DNA from: Thermomonas fusca DSM 15424
GTDB taxonomy: Bacteria; Pseudomonadota; Gammaproteobacteria; Xanthomonadales; Xanthomonadaceae
NCBI RefSeq assembly: GCF_000423885.1
Contig: NZ_AUIV01000020.1
Span: forward strand, 1 to 64,000
Length of the DNA stretch: 64,000 nt
Direction: 5' to 3'
The notes under the pieces are model-generated. The model was not told the origin of the DNA and did no database searches. It saw only the letters and a program-made list of their open reading frames with translations. This document shows, piece by piece, positions 15,194-28,293 of the stretch (positions are counted from its first letter, which is position 1; the number at the start of each line of letters is the position of its first letter). The position numbers and the translations under genes were made by a program.

Positions 15194-15712
15194 ATGAATC
15201 CGTTCCGCTGGTCGTTCCGCCAACAGTTCCTGTTCGGTTTCGTCATCTGCGCGGCGCTGCTGGGTTACGCGTTCTTCGTGCAGTTCCAGCTGGGCATCCA
15301 GCCTTGCCCGTTCTGCATCTTCCAGCGCATCTGTTTCGCCGCGCTGGGGCTGGTGTTCCTGCTGGGGGCGCTGCACGCGCCGCGCGCGCCGGGCGCCCGC
15401 AAGGTGTGGGGCGTGCTGGCATTCGTCGCGGCTGCCGCCGGCATGGGCTACGCGGGCCGGCACAGCTGGGTGCAGCTGTATCCGCCGGAGCTGCCCAGCT
15501 GCGGGCCTGGCCTGAATTTCATCGTCGAGCAGCACTCCTGGCTGGGCGCGGCACGCAAGGTGCTGCAGGCAACCGGTGACTGCAGCAACATCGACTGGCA
15601 GTTCCTCGGCCTGTCGATGCCGATGTGGGCGCTGCTGTGGTTCGTCGTGCTGGGCTTCGGGGCGCTGTATGCCGGATTCCTGCGTCGCCATGCCCATCGG
15701 TTCCGCAGGTAA
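15194..15712 (+). CDS. dsbB: Disulfide bond formation protein DsbB
   Basis: The 172-residue inner-membrane protein reoxidises periplasmic DsbA and passes electrons to quinones. Four hydrophobic helices are visible. The first periplasmic loop carries CPFC (Cys38, Cys41) and the second loop the cysteine pair Cys103 and Cys130, the four residues needed for the DsbB relay. Length matches the family. It stands alone after the ribosomal terminator, followed by a DAHP synthase gene in the same direction 61 bases on. Confidence 0.95.
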   Translation: MNPFRWSFRQQFLFGFVICAALLGYAFFVQFQLGIQPCPFCIFQRICFAALGLVFLLGALHAPRAPGARKVWGVLAFVAAAAGMGYAGRHSWVQLYPPELPSCGPGLNFIVEQHSWLGAARKVLQATGDCSNIDWQFLGLSMPMWALLWFVVLGFGALYAGFLRRHAHRFRR

Positions 15713-15773
15713 CGGTTGCGATCGCGGTTCCGGGGCGTGATGATGCAATGCAGCAGATCCCGGTTCCGTCCCG

Positions 15774-17162
<1,389 letters not shown>

Positions 17163-17175
17163 AAGGCGCCTTGCG

Positions 17176-17200
17176 GCCACTCCGCGCCCGGCGGAGTGGC
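17176..17200. terminator. Bidirectional hairpin between convergent DAHP synthase and amidase
   Basis: GCCACTCCGC (17176-17185) pairs perfectly with GCGGAGTGGC (17191-17200) around a five-base loop. It sits in the 56-bp gap between two convergent stops. No T-run is seen on either side, so termination may need Rho. Confidence 0.6.
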
Positions 17201-17218
17201 GCCGGGACGGGGCACGGC

Positions 17219-18826
17219 CTACGGCGAAGCGGTGGCGATGGTGGGCAGGAAGCGTGGCGGCTTGCGCGCCTTGCTGGCCTGTTCGAACGCGTAACCCAGT
17301 TCGATCAGCTTGGGTTCGCTCCAGGCGGTGCCCATGAACACGATGCCGACCGGCAGGCCGTGCACTTCGCCCATCGGCACGGTCAGGCTGGGATAACGGG
17401 CCACTGCGGAGGCGCCGTAGCCGGCGCCGAGGAAATGGTCGCCGTTGACCGGGTCGATCGGCCACGCCGGCGACATCGCCGGCGCCACCAGCGCGTCGAG
17501 GCCATGCTTCTTCAGCGCCGCATCGATGCCTTCCGGGCCGGCCAGGCGGCGCGCCTTGTCACGGGCGTCGAGATAGGCCTTGTCGCTCAGCGGCCCCTTG
17601 GCATTGGCCTGCTCGAAGATCTCCTGGGCGAAGAACGGCATTTCGCTCGCGGCATTCTGGTTGTTGAAAGCGATCAGCGCCTCCAGCGATTTGTGCGGCG
17701 CGCCGCTGCCGGCGAGATAGGCGTTCAGGCCATCCTTGAATTCATACAGCAGCACTTCGTACTCGGCCGCATCCCATTGCCCGAGGGTGGGGATTTCAGC
17801 ATCGACCACGGTGGCGCCGGCCGCCTTCATCGCGGCGATCGCGCGCTCCATCGTGGCGTCGGTATCGGGGTGGTAGCCCATCAGTTTGCGCACCACACCG
17901 ATCCGCGCGCCTTTCAGCGCGTCGGCCTTGAGGTGGGCGGTGTAATCGACCGGTGCCGACTGCGGGCGTTCGCTGCTGGCCGCATCACCGGGGTCGGCCG
18001 CGGCGATCGCGGTGAGCAGTGCGGCGGCGTCGGCGACGCTGCGGGTCATCGGTCCGGCGGTGTCCTGCGAGGCGGAGATCGGGATGATGCCGCTGCGGCT
18101 GACCAGCCCCACCGTGGGCTTGAGACCGACCAGCCCGGCCACCGCCGCCGGGCAGATGATGCTGCCGTCGGTTTCGGTGCCGATGCCGGCGGTGGCGAGG
18201 TTGGCGGCGATGGCGGTGCCGCTGCCGGCGCTGGAGCCGCAGGGATTGCGGTCGAGCACGTAGGGGTTGCGGGTCTGGCCGCCGCGGCCGCTCCAGCCGG
18301 AGGTGGAGCGGGTCGAGCGGAAGTTGGCCCATTCCGACAGGTTGGTCTTGCCCAGGATCACCGCGCCGGCTTGGCGCAGCTTCGCGACCAGGAAGGCATC
18401 GGCCTTCGGCCGGTGTTCCGCGAGCGCCAGCGAGCCCGCGGAATTCACCATCGGGGTGGCGTCGATATTGTCCTTCAGCAGCACCGGGATGCCGTGCAGT
18501 GGCCCGCGCAGTCTGCCGGCCTTGCGCTCGGCATCCAGCGCTTCGGCTTCCTTCAATGCAGCCGGGTTGAGTTCGATCACCGAATTGAGCGTGGGGCCGG
18601 CCTTGTCGATGGCGGCGATGCGATCGAGATAGGCCTGCGTCAGCGCGTGGCTGGTCACCGCGCCATCGGCCATCCGTCGTTGCAACTCGGTGATGCCGGC
18701 CTCCTCGAACGCGAACGCCGACGCGCCTGCGGCGGGCTTGGCCGCGTCCTTCGTGGGGGTTTGCGGGGCAGGCTGGCAGGCGCCGAGCAGGGCGGCGAGG
18801 GCGAGGGCAAGCGGCAGGTGGCGCAT
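17219..18826 (-). CDS. Amidase-signature lipoprotein, peptide-amidase-like
   Basis: The 535-residue protein belongs to the amidase signature family and closely resembles, from memory, the Stenotrophomonas maltophilia peptide amidase, which removes C-terminal amide groups from peptides. The signature CGSSAGSGTAIAANLATAGI with the cis-Ser/Ser pair and the upstream catalytic Lys (LLKDNIDATP) are intact. The N-terminus MRHLPLALALAALLGACQ is a signal peptide with an LGAC lipobox, so the mature enzyme is probably membrane-anchored in the periplasm. The start at 18826 is chosen for this signal. It is the last gene of a leftward group (typA, thpR, DUF2127). Confidence 0.9.
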   Translation of the reverse strand: MRHLPLALALAALLGACQPAPQTPTKDAAKPAAGASAFAFEEAGITELQRRMADGAVTSHALTQAYLDRIAAIDKAGPTLNSVIELNPAALKEAEALDAERKAGRLRGPLHGIPVLLKDNIDATPMVNSAGSLALAEHRPKADAFLVAKLRQAGAVILGKTNLSEWANFRSTRSTSGWSGRGGQTRNPYVLDRNPCGSSAGSGTAIAANLATAGIGTETDGSIICPAAVAGLVGLKPTVGLVSRSGIIPISASQDTAGPMTRSVADAAALLTAIAAADPGDAASSERPQSAPVDYTAHLKADALKGARIGVVRKLMGYHPDTDATMERAIAAMKAAGATVVDAEIPTLGQWDAAEYEVLLYEFKDGLNAYLAGSGAPHKSLEALIAFNNQNAASEMPFFAQEIFEQANAKGPLSDKAYLDARDKARRLAGPEGIDAALKKHGLDALVAPAMSPAWPIDPVNGDHFLGAGYGASAVARYPSLTVPMGEVHGLPVGIVFMGTAWSEPKLIELGYAFEQASKARKPPRFLPTIATASP

Positions 18827-18887
18827 CGGCGAGACTCCCGGGAGGACGCGCAAGCATGGCCCGGCTGGCCGCCGCGGGCAATCCGCC

Positions 18888-19352
18888 TCAGTGGCGGCGC
18901 TTGAGCAGGTCGCGCGCCAGCACCCAGACCACCAGCAGGTTGATCGCAACCGCCACCACTTCCAGCCAGTGGCGATGCAGGGCGAAGGCATAGATATCGA
19001 ACGGCAGGTACAGCGCGGCGGACAGGCCCAGCCATGACGCCCAGGCCTTGGCGCGCCAGAGCCCCCACGCCTCGGCAAGGCGCACCGCGCCGTACAGCAC
19101 GGCAACCGCCGCGGCCAGGTGCACGGCATCGGGATTGAGCGCATGCGCCAGCCAAGCCGGGCTGCCGTGCGCGGGATCCAGATGCAGCAGCGCCAGCAGC
19201 GCATCCAGTGCGCGCTGCAGCGGCGCCGGGCCCAGCCACTCCATCCCGGTGGCTGCCAGCAGCGCCAGCACGCCTTTGGCCGCTTCGAACAGCGCCACAG
19301 CATGCAGGCCACGATGCGCTTCGGCAGCGCTGGCGCGCGGGCCGGCGCTCAT
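18888..19352 (-). CDS. DUF2127-type small membrane protein
   Basis: The 154-residue protein has four hydrophobic stretches (for example GVLALLAATGMEWLG, AVHLAAAVAVLYGAV, SAALYLPFDIYAFAL and VVAVAINLLVVWVLA) and the layout of DUF2127 membrane proteins, whose function is unknown. The ATG at 19352 overlaps the thpR stop as ATGA, which fixes the start and implies coupled translation. Longer in-frame extensions run through thpR and are rejected. It ends 61 bases before the amidase gene. Confidence 0.75.
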   Translation of the reverse strand: MSAGPRASAAEAHRGLHAVALFEAAKGVLALLAATGMEWLGPAPLQRALDALLALLHLDPAHGSPAWLAHALNPDAVHLAAAVAVLYGAVRLAEAWGLWRAKAWASWLGLSAALYLPFDIYAFALHRHWLEVVAVAINLLVVWVLARDLLKRRH

Positions 19353-19891
19353 GCGTCGCCCCGGCCGGCCAGCGGCCACGAAGCAAGGGCGTCGTAGCCG
19401 CCGGGAACAGTCTGCAGCAGATCGATCCTCCCGACCTGCAACGGGGTGTTGGCGTCGAGGCCGGCCAACGCCGGCGGCGTGGCGCCCCGAGGCAGGTAGG
19501 CGAGGGTGATGTGCGCGGTCTGCGCGCGCTCCTTCATGAAGCCGCTGCCTTGCGCATCGGCTTCCAGTTGTTTCAGCAGCGCCTTCAGTGCAGGTGAAGC
19601 GTCGATCTTCGCCACCAGCACGCGCGCATGCGGCCAGTACTGGGCGCCGGTGATCGAGGCGTCGGCCGGCGCGATTGCGGCCGCGAATCCGGCCATCGCC
19701 GATTCGACGCGTGCGCGCTGCGCTTCGTCGATGCGCTCGCCGAGGTAGCGCAGGGTCATGTGCCACTGCGCCGGCCTGCGCCAGTCGTGGCGCGGCGCGC
19801 CGGCCGGCAGCGCCGCCTCCACCCGCAGGCGGAGGTCGGCCAGCGCGGCCTGCGTGGCTGCATCCGGCAGCCAGCCCAGGAAAACGCTCAT
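19349..19891 (-). CDS. thpR: RNA 2',3'-cyclic phosphodiesterase (2'-5' RNA ligase family)
   Basis: The 180-residue product belongs to the 2H phosphoesterase family. It has the two HxT motifs expected of the active site, HMTLRYLG (about residue 44) and HITLAYLP (about residue 126). Family members open 2',3'-cyclic phosphates on RNA and were first described as 2'-5' RNA ligases. It starts 18 bases after typA and its stop overlaps the next gene, so it is probably co-transcribed with typA. Confidence 0.92.
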   Translation of the reverse strand: MSVFLGWLPDAATQAALADLRLRVEAALPAGAPRHDWRRPAQWHMTLRYLGERIDEAQRARVESAMAGFAAAIAPADASITGAQYWPHARVLVAKIDASPALKALLKQLEADAQGSGFMKERAQTAHITLAYLPRGATPPALAGLDANTPLQVGRIDLLQTVPGGYDALASWPLAGRGDA

Positions 19892-19909
19892 GCCGGGATC
19901 GCCGCGGGC

Positions 19910-21739
<1,830 letters not shown>

Positions 21740-21818
21740 TCGGGAGGGCTCGTGGAAACCGCACCCGGGTACCGTCTACGAGACGGCAGGGCGCGGCAAT
21801 GACGGATGGGAAGCCGGC

Positions 21819-21824
21819 TATTAT
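21819..21824 (+). promoter_or_regulatory. Predicted -10 of the cyclophilin gene
   Basis: TATTAT (21819-21824), within the short AT-rich run TATTATATA, lies 43-48 bases before the cyclophilin ATG in an otherwise GC-rich gap. No convincing -35 is seen. Confidence 0.45.
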
Positions 21825-21866
21825 ATAGGGTTCATGTGCCCGTCCGGGCATCCGGAGATGAACAAG

Positions 21867-22361
<495 letters not shown>

Positions 22362-22375
22362 CGGTCTGGTTGCCA

Positions 22376-22404
22376 GCGGCGTGGCGCGGTCGTCGCCACG
22401 CCGC
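22376..22404 (+). terminator. Strong hairpin after the cyclophilin gene
   Basis: GCGGCGTGGCG (22376-22386) pairs perfectly with CGCCACGCCGC (22394-22404) around a seven-base loop, 14 bases after the stop. The following GGGTTGTATTG is only weakly T-rich. Confidence 0.6.
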
Positions 22405-22580
22405 CGGGTTGTATTGCGCAGGCAGCTGTGCCGCTGCGCGACGAGGGCCCCGTTTGCCGGATATCGGCCCCGGCCAGCGCAGGCCCCCGGCAGTGTCGCC
22501 AGCCGCCGCGGCAGCCGCCACAAGCGCCGGGATGACTGGGTTTCCGGGTAGCGGTGGGGCATGGGCGGGGCGGGGCGCTG

Positions 22581-22589
22581 TGCTAGCAT
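22581..22589 (+). promoter_or_regulatory. Extended -10 of the aminotransferase gene
   Basis: TGC-TAGCAT (22581-22589) is an extended -10 element 61 bases upstream of the aminotransferase ATG. The stretch 22405-22580 before it holds nothing else recognisable. Confidence 0.4.
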
Positions 22590-22650
22590 TGGAGGGCTAT
22601 TTCCCCACGTCCATTGCCGCGTCCGCGGCCATTTTTCGAGGTTCCCCACG

Positions 22651-23856
22651 ATGCCTCAGCTCGCCCGGCGCATGTCTCGCGCCAAGCCCAGCGTGATCAT
22701 GCAGGTCGCCGAAAAGGCCAAGCGCCTGAAGGCCGAAGGCCGCGACATCATCAGCTTCTCCATCGGCGTCCCCAATTTCCTGCCCGGCCCGCATGTGTAC
22801 GAAGCCGCCCGCCAGGCGGTGGACAAGGACAGCGGCCAGTACGGCAGCAACCGCGGCCCGGACGCGTTGCTGGACGCGCTGCTGCAGCACGTGGAGCAGA
22901 TCGGCCTGACCGGTTACACCCGCGCCAACTGCGCCACCGGCATCGGCGCCAAGCACGTGATCTACAACCTGGCCGAAGCGCTGCTGGACGAGGGCGACAC
23001 CATCGCCTTCCCGGCGCCGTACTGGACCAGCTACGTGGACATCGCCGAGATCGTCAACGCGAAGATCCAGCTGCTGCCGTGCCCGGCCAGCCAGGACTAC
23101 AAGCTGACCCCGCAGCAGCTGGACGAAGCGCTGGCCTCGAAGCCCAAGGTGTTCCTGTTCAACAACCCGTCCAACCCGACGGGCATGGTGTACACGAAGG
23201 ACGAGGTGATCGCGCTGGCCGACGTGCTGGTGAAGCATCCGGATACCTGGATCATTGCCGACGACATCTACAACCGCATGCTGTTCGACGGGCTGGAGTA
23301 TTACAACTTCGTGCTTGCCCGCCCGGAACTGCGCGACCGCGTGATCTTCCTCGACTCGCTGTCCAAGACCTATGGCATGCCGGGCTGGCGCCTGGGCTTC
23401 ATGGTCGGGCCGGAAGTGGTGGCCAAGGCGCTGGTGACGCTCAACTCCAACCACATCACCAACGTGCCGGAAGTGGTCAACGCCGCCGGCATCGCCGCGC
23501 TGACCGGCCCGCAGGACGTGCCGGACCAGAAGCGCGTCGAGTTCCAGGCCAAGCGCGACCAGGTCATGGACGTGATGAACGCGATCCCGGGCCTGGTGTG
23601 CCCGCGTCCGCAGGGCGCGTTCTACGTGTTCCCGGACATCAGCTGCGCGTTCGGCAAGACCCACGGTCCCACCGGCAAGAAGATCGAGAACGACGTCGAC
23701 TTCTGCGACGCGCTGCTGGAAGCCAAGGGCGTGGCCTGCGTGCCTGGCTCGGCCTTCGGCGAGCCGCGCGCGCTGCGCATCAGCTACACCTGCCCGACCC
23801 CGCAGCTGGCCCCGGGCCTGGCGCGGTTCCAGGAATTCTTCGCCGAGCTCAGCTGA
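22651..23856 (+). CDS. Class I pyridoxal-phosphate aminotransferase (aspartate aminotransferase-like)
   Basis: The 401-residue product is a fold-type I aminotransferase. It shows NNPSNPTGMVY, the cofactor-contacting DDIYNRM, and the PLP-lysine motif SLSKTYGMPGWRLGF (about residue 235), all as in subgroup I-gamma aspartate aminotransferases. Exact substrate preference cannot be read. The ATG at 22651 has no ideal Shine-Dalgarno but gives MPQLARRMSRAKPS, the common N-terminus; the in-frame upstream stretch contains the promoter. Malate dehydrogenase follows 60 bases on, so the two could jointly handle oxaloacetate. Confidence 0.9.
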   Translation: MPQLARRMSRAKPSVIMQVAEKAKRLKAEGRDIISFSIGVPNFLPGPHVYEAARQAVDKDSGQYGSNRGPDALLDALLQHVEQIGLTGYTRANCATGIGAKHVIYNLAEALLDEGDTIAFPAPYWTSYVDIAEIVNAKIQLLPCPASQDYKLTPQQLDEALASKPKVFLFNNPSNPTGMVYTKDEVIALADVLVKHPDTWIIADDIYNRMLFDGLEYYNFVLARPELRDRVIFLDSLSKTYGMPGWRLGFMVGPEVVAKALVTLNSNHITNVPEVVNAAGIAALTGPQDVPDQKRVEFQAKRDQVMDVMNAIPGLVCPRPQGAFYVFPDISCAFGKTHGPTGKKIENDVDFCDALLEAKGVACVPGSAFGEPRALRISYTCPTPQLAPGLARFQEFFAELS

Positions 23857-23916
23857 GCCCGGATCCATCCCATCCTCCGGCGGGCTTAGCCCCGCCACCC
23901 CACAGGAGTCCATGAC

Positions 23917-24900
<984 letters not shown>

Positions 24901-24926
24901 GCGGTATGCCATCACGAGCCACGAAG

Positions 24927-24953
24927 CGCCGGGCCCTGCCCGGCGTTTTCGTT
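24927..24953 (+). terminator. Intrinsic terminator after mdh
   Basis: CGCCGGGC (24927-24934) pairs with GCCCGGCG (24938-24945) and is followed by TTTTCGTTT. AA on the left and TT on the right extend the stem. Confidence 0.85.
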
Positions 24954-24977
24954 TCCGGCAGCCGCCGGTGCCCGCGT

Positions 24978-24989
24978 TAAAATGCACGA
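24978..24989 (+). promoter_or_regulatory. Predicted prpB promoter -10 with GCACGA discriminator
   Basis: TAAAAT (24978-24983) is followed by GCACGATTC. The 14-base string AAAATGCACGATTC is identical to that upstream of gltX (47503 onward). The transcript would carry a leader of only about 16 nt before the prpB ATG. Confidence 0.55.
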
Positions 24990-25005
24990 TTCGCAAGGAG
25001 AGGCC

Positions 25006-25887
25006 ATGAGCATGCAATCCGCCGGTGCGCGCTTTCGCGCGGCGCTGAATGAAGAAACCCCCCTGCAGGTGATGGGCGCCATCACCGCCTACGCCGGCCT
25101 GATGGCCAAGCGCACCGGCTACCGCGCGCTGTACCTGTCCGGTGGCGGCGTGGCGGCCAATTCGCTGGGCATGCCCGACCTCGGCATCAGCACGATGGAA
25201 GACGTGCTCACCGACGCGCGCCGGATCGTGGATGCCACCGGCATGCCGCTGCTGGTCGACATCGATACCGGCTGGGGCGGGGCGTTCAACATCGGCCGCA
25301 CCATCCGCAACTTCGAGCGCATCGGCGTGGCCGCCGTGCACATGGAAGACCAGGTCGGGCAGAAGCGCTGCGGCCATCGCCCCGGCAAGGAGGTGGTGAC
25401 GAAGGACGAGATGGTCGACCGGGTGAAGGCGGCGGTGGATGCGCGCACGGATCGCGAGTTCGTCATCATGGCGCGCACCGATGCGGCCGCGGTGGAGGGC
25501 ATCGACAGCGCCATTGAACGCGCGGTGGCCTACGTCGAGGCCGGCGCCGACATGATCTTCCCCGAGGCGATGAAGACGCTGGACGACTACCGCAAGTTCA
25601 AGGCGGCAGTGAGAGTGCCGATCCTGGCGAACCTCACCGAGTTCGGCAGCACGCCGTTCTTCAGCACCGACGAGCTGCGCGATGCCGGCGTCGACATCGC
25701 CCTGTACTGCTGCGGCGCCTACCGCGCAATGAACAAGGCGGCGCTGCATTTCTACGAGACGGTGCGCCGCGAAGGCACCCAGAAGAACATCATCGACACC
25801 CTGCAGACCCGCGCCGAGCTGTACGACTTCCTGGGCTACCACGCCTACGAGGACAAGCTCGACACGCTGTTTGCGCAGACGAAATAA
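25006..25887 (+). CDS. prpB: 2-methylisocitrate lyase
   Basis: The 293-residue product cleaves 2-methylisocitrate to pyruvate and succinate in the 2-methylcitrate cycle for propionyl-CoA. The isocitrate-lyase-superfamily signature KRCGHRPGKEVV is at about residue 122, with metal-binding DIDTGWGGAFN before it. The start at 25006 has AAGGAG (24995-25000) at good spacing; an upstream ATG at 24982 overlaps the -10 element and is rejected. Only 16 bases separate it from prpC, making a two-gene operon closed by a terminator. Confidence 0.96.
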   Translation: MSMQSAGARFRAALNEETPLQVMGAITAYAGLMAKRTGYRALYLSGGGVAANSLGMPDLGISTMEDVLTDARRIVDATGMPLLVDIDTGWGGAFNIGRTIRNFERIGVAAVHMEDQVGQKRCGHRPGKEVVTKDEMVDRVKAAVDARTDREFVIMARTDAAAVEGIDSAIERAVAYVEAGADMIFPEAMKTLDDYRKFKAAVRVPILANLTEFGSTPFFSTDELRDAGVDIALYCCGAYRAMNKAALHFYETVRREGTQKNIIDTLQTRAELYDFLGYHAYEDKLDTLFAQTK

Positions 25888-25903
25888 GCCGGAGGACACA
25901 TCG

Positions 25904-27058
25904 ATGAGCGAACAGACCGCAACCCCCGCGTTCAAGCCGAAGAAATCCGTCGCGCTGTCCGGCACCGCCGCCGGCAACACCGCGCTGTGCACCGTCGGCC
26001 GCAGCGGCAATGACCTGCACTACCGTGGCTACGACATCCTCGACCTCGCCACCACCAGTGAGTTCGAGGAGATCGCCCACCTGCTGGTGCATGGCAAGCT
26101 GCCGAACCGGGCCGAGCTGCGCGCCTACAAGGCCAAGCTGAAGGCGCTGCGCGGCATCCCGGCGGCGGTCAAGGCCGCGCTGGAGGAACTGCCCCCGTCG
26201 GTGCACCCGATGGACGTGATGCGCACCGGCGTGTCGGTACTGGGTTGCGTGTCGCCGGAGAAGGACGACCACAACCATCCCGGCGCGCGCGACATCGCTG
26301 ACAAGCTGATGGCCAGCTTCGGCTCGATGTTGCTGTACTGGTACCACTACAGCCACAACGGCCGGGTCATCGACGTCGAGACCGATGACGATTCCATCGG
26401 CGGCCACTTCCTGCACCTGTTGCATGGCGAGCCGCCCTCGGAATCGTGGGTGCGCGCGATGCACACCTCGCTGATCCTGTACGCCGAGCACGAGTTCAAT
26501 GCCAGCACCTTCACCTGCCGCGTCATCGCCGGCACCGGCAGCGACATGCATTCCTGCATCGCCGGCGGCATCGGTGCGCTGCGCGGGCCCAAGCACGGCG
26601 GCGCAAACGAGGTCGCGTTCGAGATCCAGAAGCGTTACGAGACGCCGGACGAGGCCGAGGCCGACATCAAGGCCCGCGTCGAACGCAAGGAAGTGGTGAT
26701 CGGCTTCGGCCACCCGGTCTACACCGTGTCCGATCCGCGCAACAAGGTGATCAAGCAGGTCGCGAAGGAACTGTCCGAGGAGCAGGGCAACACGAAGATG
26801 TACGACATCGCCGAGCGCCTGGAGTCGGTGATGTGGGACATCAAGAAGATGTTCCCCAACCTCGACTGGTTCAGCGCGGTCAGCTATCACATGATGGGCG
26901 TGCCCACCGCGATGTTCACCCCGCTGTTCGTGCTGGCGCGCACCTCCGGCTGGAGCGCCCACGTGATCGAGCAGCGCATCGATGGCAAGATCATCCGCCC
27001 GTCGGCCAACTACACGGGTCCGGAAGACCGCAAGTTCGTGTCGATCGACCAGCGCTGA
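25904..27058 (+). CDS. prpC: 2-methylcitrate synthase
   Basis: The 384-residue product condenses propionyl-CoA with oxaloacetate. Catalytic histidines lie in CIAGGIGALRGPKHGGANEV and IGFGHPVYTVSDPRN, and the aspartate region near the C-terminus is intact. Its short length and the GPKHGGANE form favour methylcitrate synthase over housekeeping GltA, as does its position after prpB. The GGAGG upstream of 25904 supports the start. No acnD, prpF or prpR-type regulator follows within the window. Confidence 0.95.
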   Translation: MSEQTATPAFKPKKSVALSGTAAGNTALCTVGRSGNDLHYRGYDILDLATTSEFEEIAHLLVHGKLPNRAELRAYKAKLKALRGIPAAVKAALEELPPSVHPMDVMRTGVSVLGCVSPEKDDHNHPGARDIADKLMASFGSMLLYWYHYSHNGRVIDVETDDDSIGGHFLHLLHGEPPSESWVRAMHTSLILYAEHEFNASTFTCRVIAGTGSDMHSCIAGGIGALRGPKHGGANEVAFEIQKRYETPDEAEADIKARVERKEVVIGFGHPVYTVSDPRNKVIKQVAKELSEEQGNTKMYDIAERLESVMWDIKKMFPNLDWFSAVSYHMMGVPTAMFTPLFVLARTSGWSAHVIEQRIDGKIIRPSANYTGPEDRKFVSIDQR

Positions 27059-27075
27059 GACGGTTGCTGTTCACG

Positions 27076-27106
27076 AAAAAGGCCGCGTTTACACGCGGCC
27101 TTTTTT
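27076..27106 (+). terminator. Intrinsic terminator after prpC
   Basis: A 13-bp stem (27076-27088 with 27093-27105), made of A5 plus GGCCGCGT and its complement, has a TTAC loop and ends in six Ts. It also reads as a terminator for the converging GST gene. Confidence 0.95.
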
Positions 27107-27125
27107 GTCGCCGGGTGGCGGCGGC

Positions 27126-27737
27126 TCAGAGCAGGCCTTCGGCCTTCATCGCCGCCTGCACGCCGGGGTCGGCGGCCATGCGTGCGTCGAAGCGGGCGAG
27201 GTTGTCCAGGCCGGACAGGTCAACGCCGGTCTTCTTCGCCCACTGCGTCACCACGAACAGGTAGGGATCGGCGATCGAGCGGCCGCCTGCCAGCCAGTCG
27301 CGGCCGGCCAGCTGTGCGTTCGCGCGCTCGAACAGGCTGCGTAGCTGGGTTCGCGCTGCGGCGTGGGACTTGTCGATCAGTGCCGGATCTTCGAGATACG
27401 CGGTGGCGCCGAACAGCGGCTTGAACGCCGGATGCAGGTCGGCATTGACGAAGGCCAGCCAGCGGTTGACCTCGGCGCGGCTTTCCGGGCTGCCATCGCC
27501 GCACAGACCAGCCTCGGGAAAGCGGTCGGTCAGGTAGTGCAGGATGGCCGAATTCTGGGTCAGCACCCAGTCGCCCACCTGCAGCGCGGGCACCGCGCCG
27601 GCGGGATTGATGGCGCGGAATTCCGGGGTGTTGCGCTGCTCGCGGGAGACGAGCTGCACTTCGAACGGCGCGCCGATCCACTGCAGGACGATGTGGTCGG
27701 TCAGCGAGCACGCGCCTGGCGAACTGTAGAGCTTCAT
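27126..27737 (-). CDS. Glutathione S-transferase family protein
   Basis: The 203-residue product has the GST layout. The N-terminal thioredoxin-like domain (MKLYSSPGACSLTDHIVLQW) carries the beta-class SPGACS motif with a catalytic cysteine, and the glutathione-binding NSAILHYLTDRFPE is near residue 65. The C-terminal helical domain has an N-capping segment SIADPYLFVV. Beta-class GSTs use Cys rather than Tyr or Ser. The ATG at 27737 is preferred to in-frame starts further upstream because it begins exactly at the MKLYS core. Confidence 0.92.
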   Translation of the reverse strand: MKLYSSPGACSLTDHIVLQWIGAPFEVQLVSREQRNTPEFRAINPAGAVPALQVGDWVLTQNSAILHYLTDRFPEAGLCGDGSPESRAEVNRWLAFVNADLHPAFKPLFGATAYLEDPALIDKSHAAARTQLRSLFERANAQLAGRDWLAGGRSIADPYLFVVTQWAKKTGVDLSGLDNLARFDARMAADPGVQAAMKAEGLL

Positions 27738-27831
27738 TATGTGGCCTAGTCGGAGAAGGCCCACGACTATCCGCAATCCGAGCCTTCACGTCGATGCCGC
27801 TGCGCGCAACGCAGCGTGCCGCGCGTTTCGA

Positions 27832-28293
27832 TCAGCCGCGCTTGGCCGGTCGCAGGCTCTGCACCTTATAGAAAGTGTGGTCGCCAATAGTCGCCACCTG
27901 GAAGGCGCTATTCCAGCTCGGGCTGGCGATGGCGTGGGCGGCGAAGTGGCTGGCGCCGGGGACCACCAGCTTGCGCTGGTCGCGCGGCAGCGCCCAGTTG
28001 CGTTCGGATTCCAGCGCCACGCCCACTGCCTCCGACCAGGCCTGGATATTGGACAGGCGGGTCTGCGGCGAGACGATGGTGGGGGCGAACTGCTTGCGTG
28101 CGGTCACCACCTGGCACAGGTTATGACCCCACAGGCCACTGTCGCGGCGGCGCAGTGCGACTTCCGCCACGGCCTGCTGGCCAAGGACGGACTGGTCGCG
28201 CGCTTCCAGGTAGACAGTGGTGGACAGGCACAGCGAATCTGCGGCCGGCTGCGGCAACACGTGCGACAGCCAGAGTATCCACGCCAGTTTCAT
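27832..28293 (-). CDS. SleB-type cell wall hydrolase, exported
   Basis: The 153-residue product matches the Hydrolase_2/SleB fold, including STTVYLEARDQSVLGQQAVAEVALRR, the family's catalytic-glutamate region (about residues 24-49). A short hydrophobic N-terminus (MKLAWILWLSHVLPQPAADS) looks like a signal peptide. Such enzymes cut peptidoglycan; in non-spore-formers the role is usually unknown. It is not obviously in an operon: 94 bp separate it from the GST gene and about 300 bp from fadH. Confidence 0.8.
   Translation of the reverse strand: MKLAWILWLSHVLPQPAADSLCLSTTVYLEARDQSVLGQQAVAEVALRRRDSGLWGHNLCQVVTARKQFAPTIVSPQTRLSNIQAWSEAVGVALESERNWALPRDQRKLVVPGASHFAAHAIASPSWNSAFQVATIGDHTFYKVQSLRPAKRG

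Noticed and set aside
23879..23896. Hairpin GGCGGG/CCCGCC before the mdh Shine-Dalgarno
   Set aside because: Only six pairs and common in GC-rich spacers; too weak to call a regulatory site.
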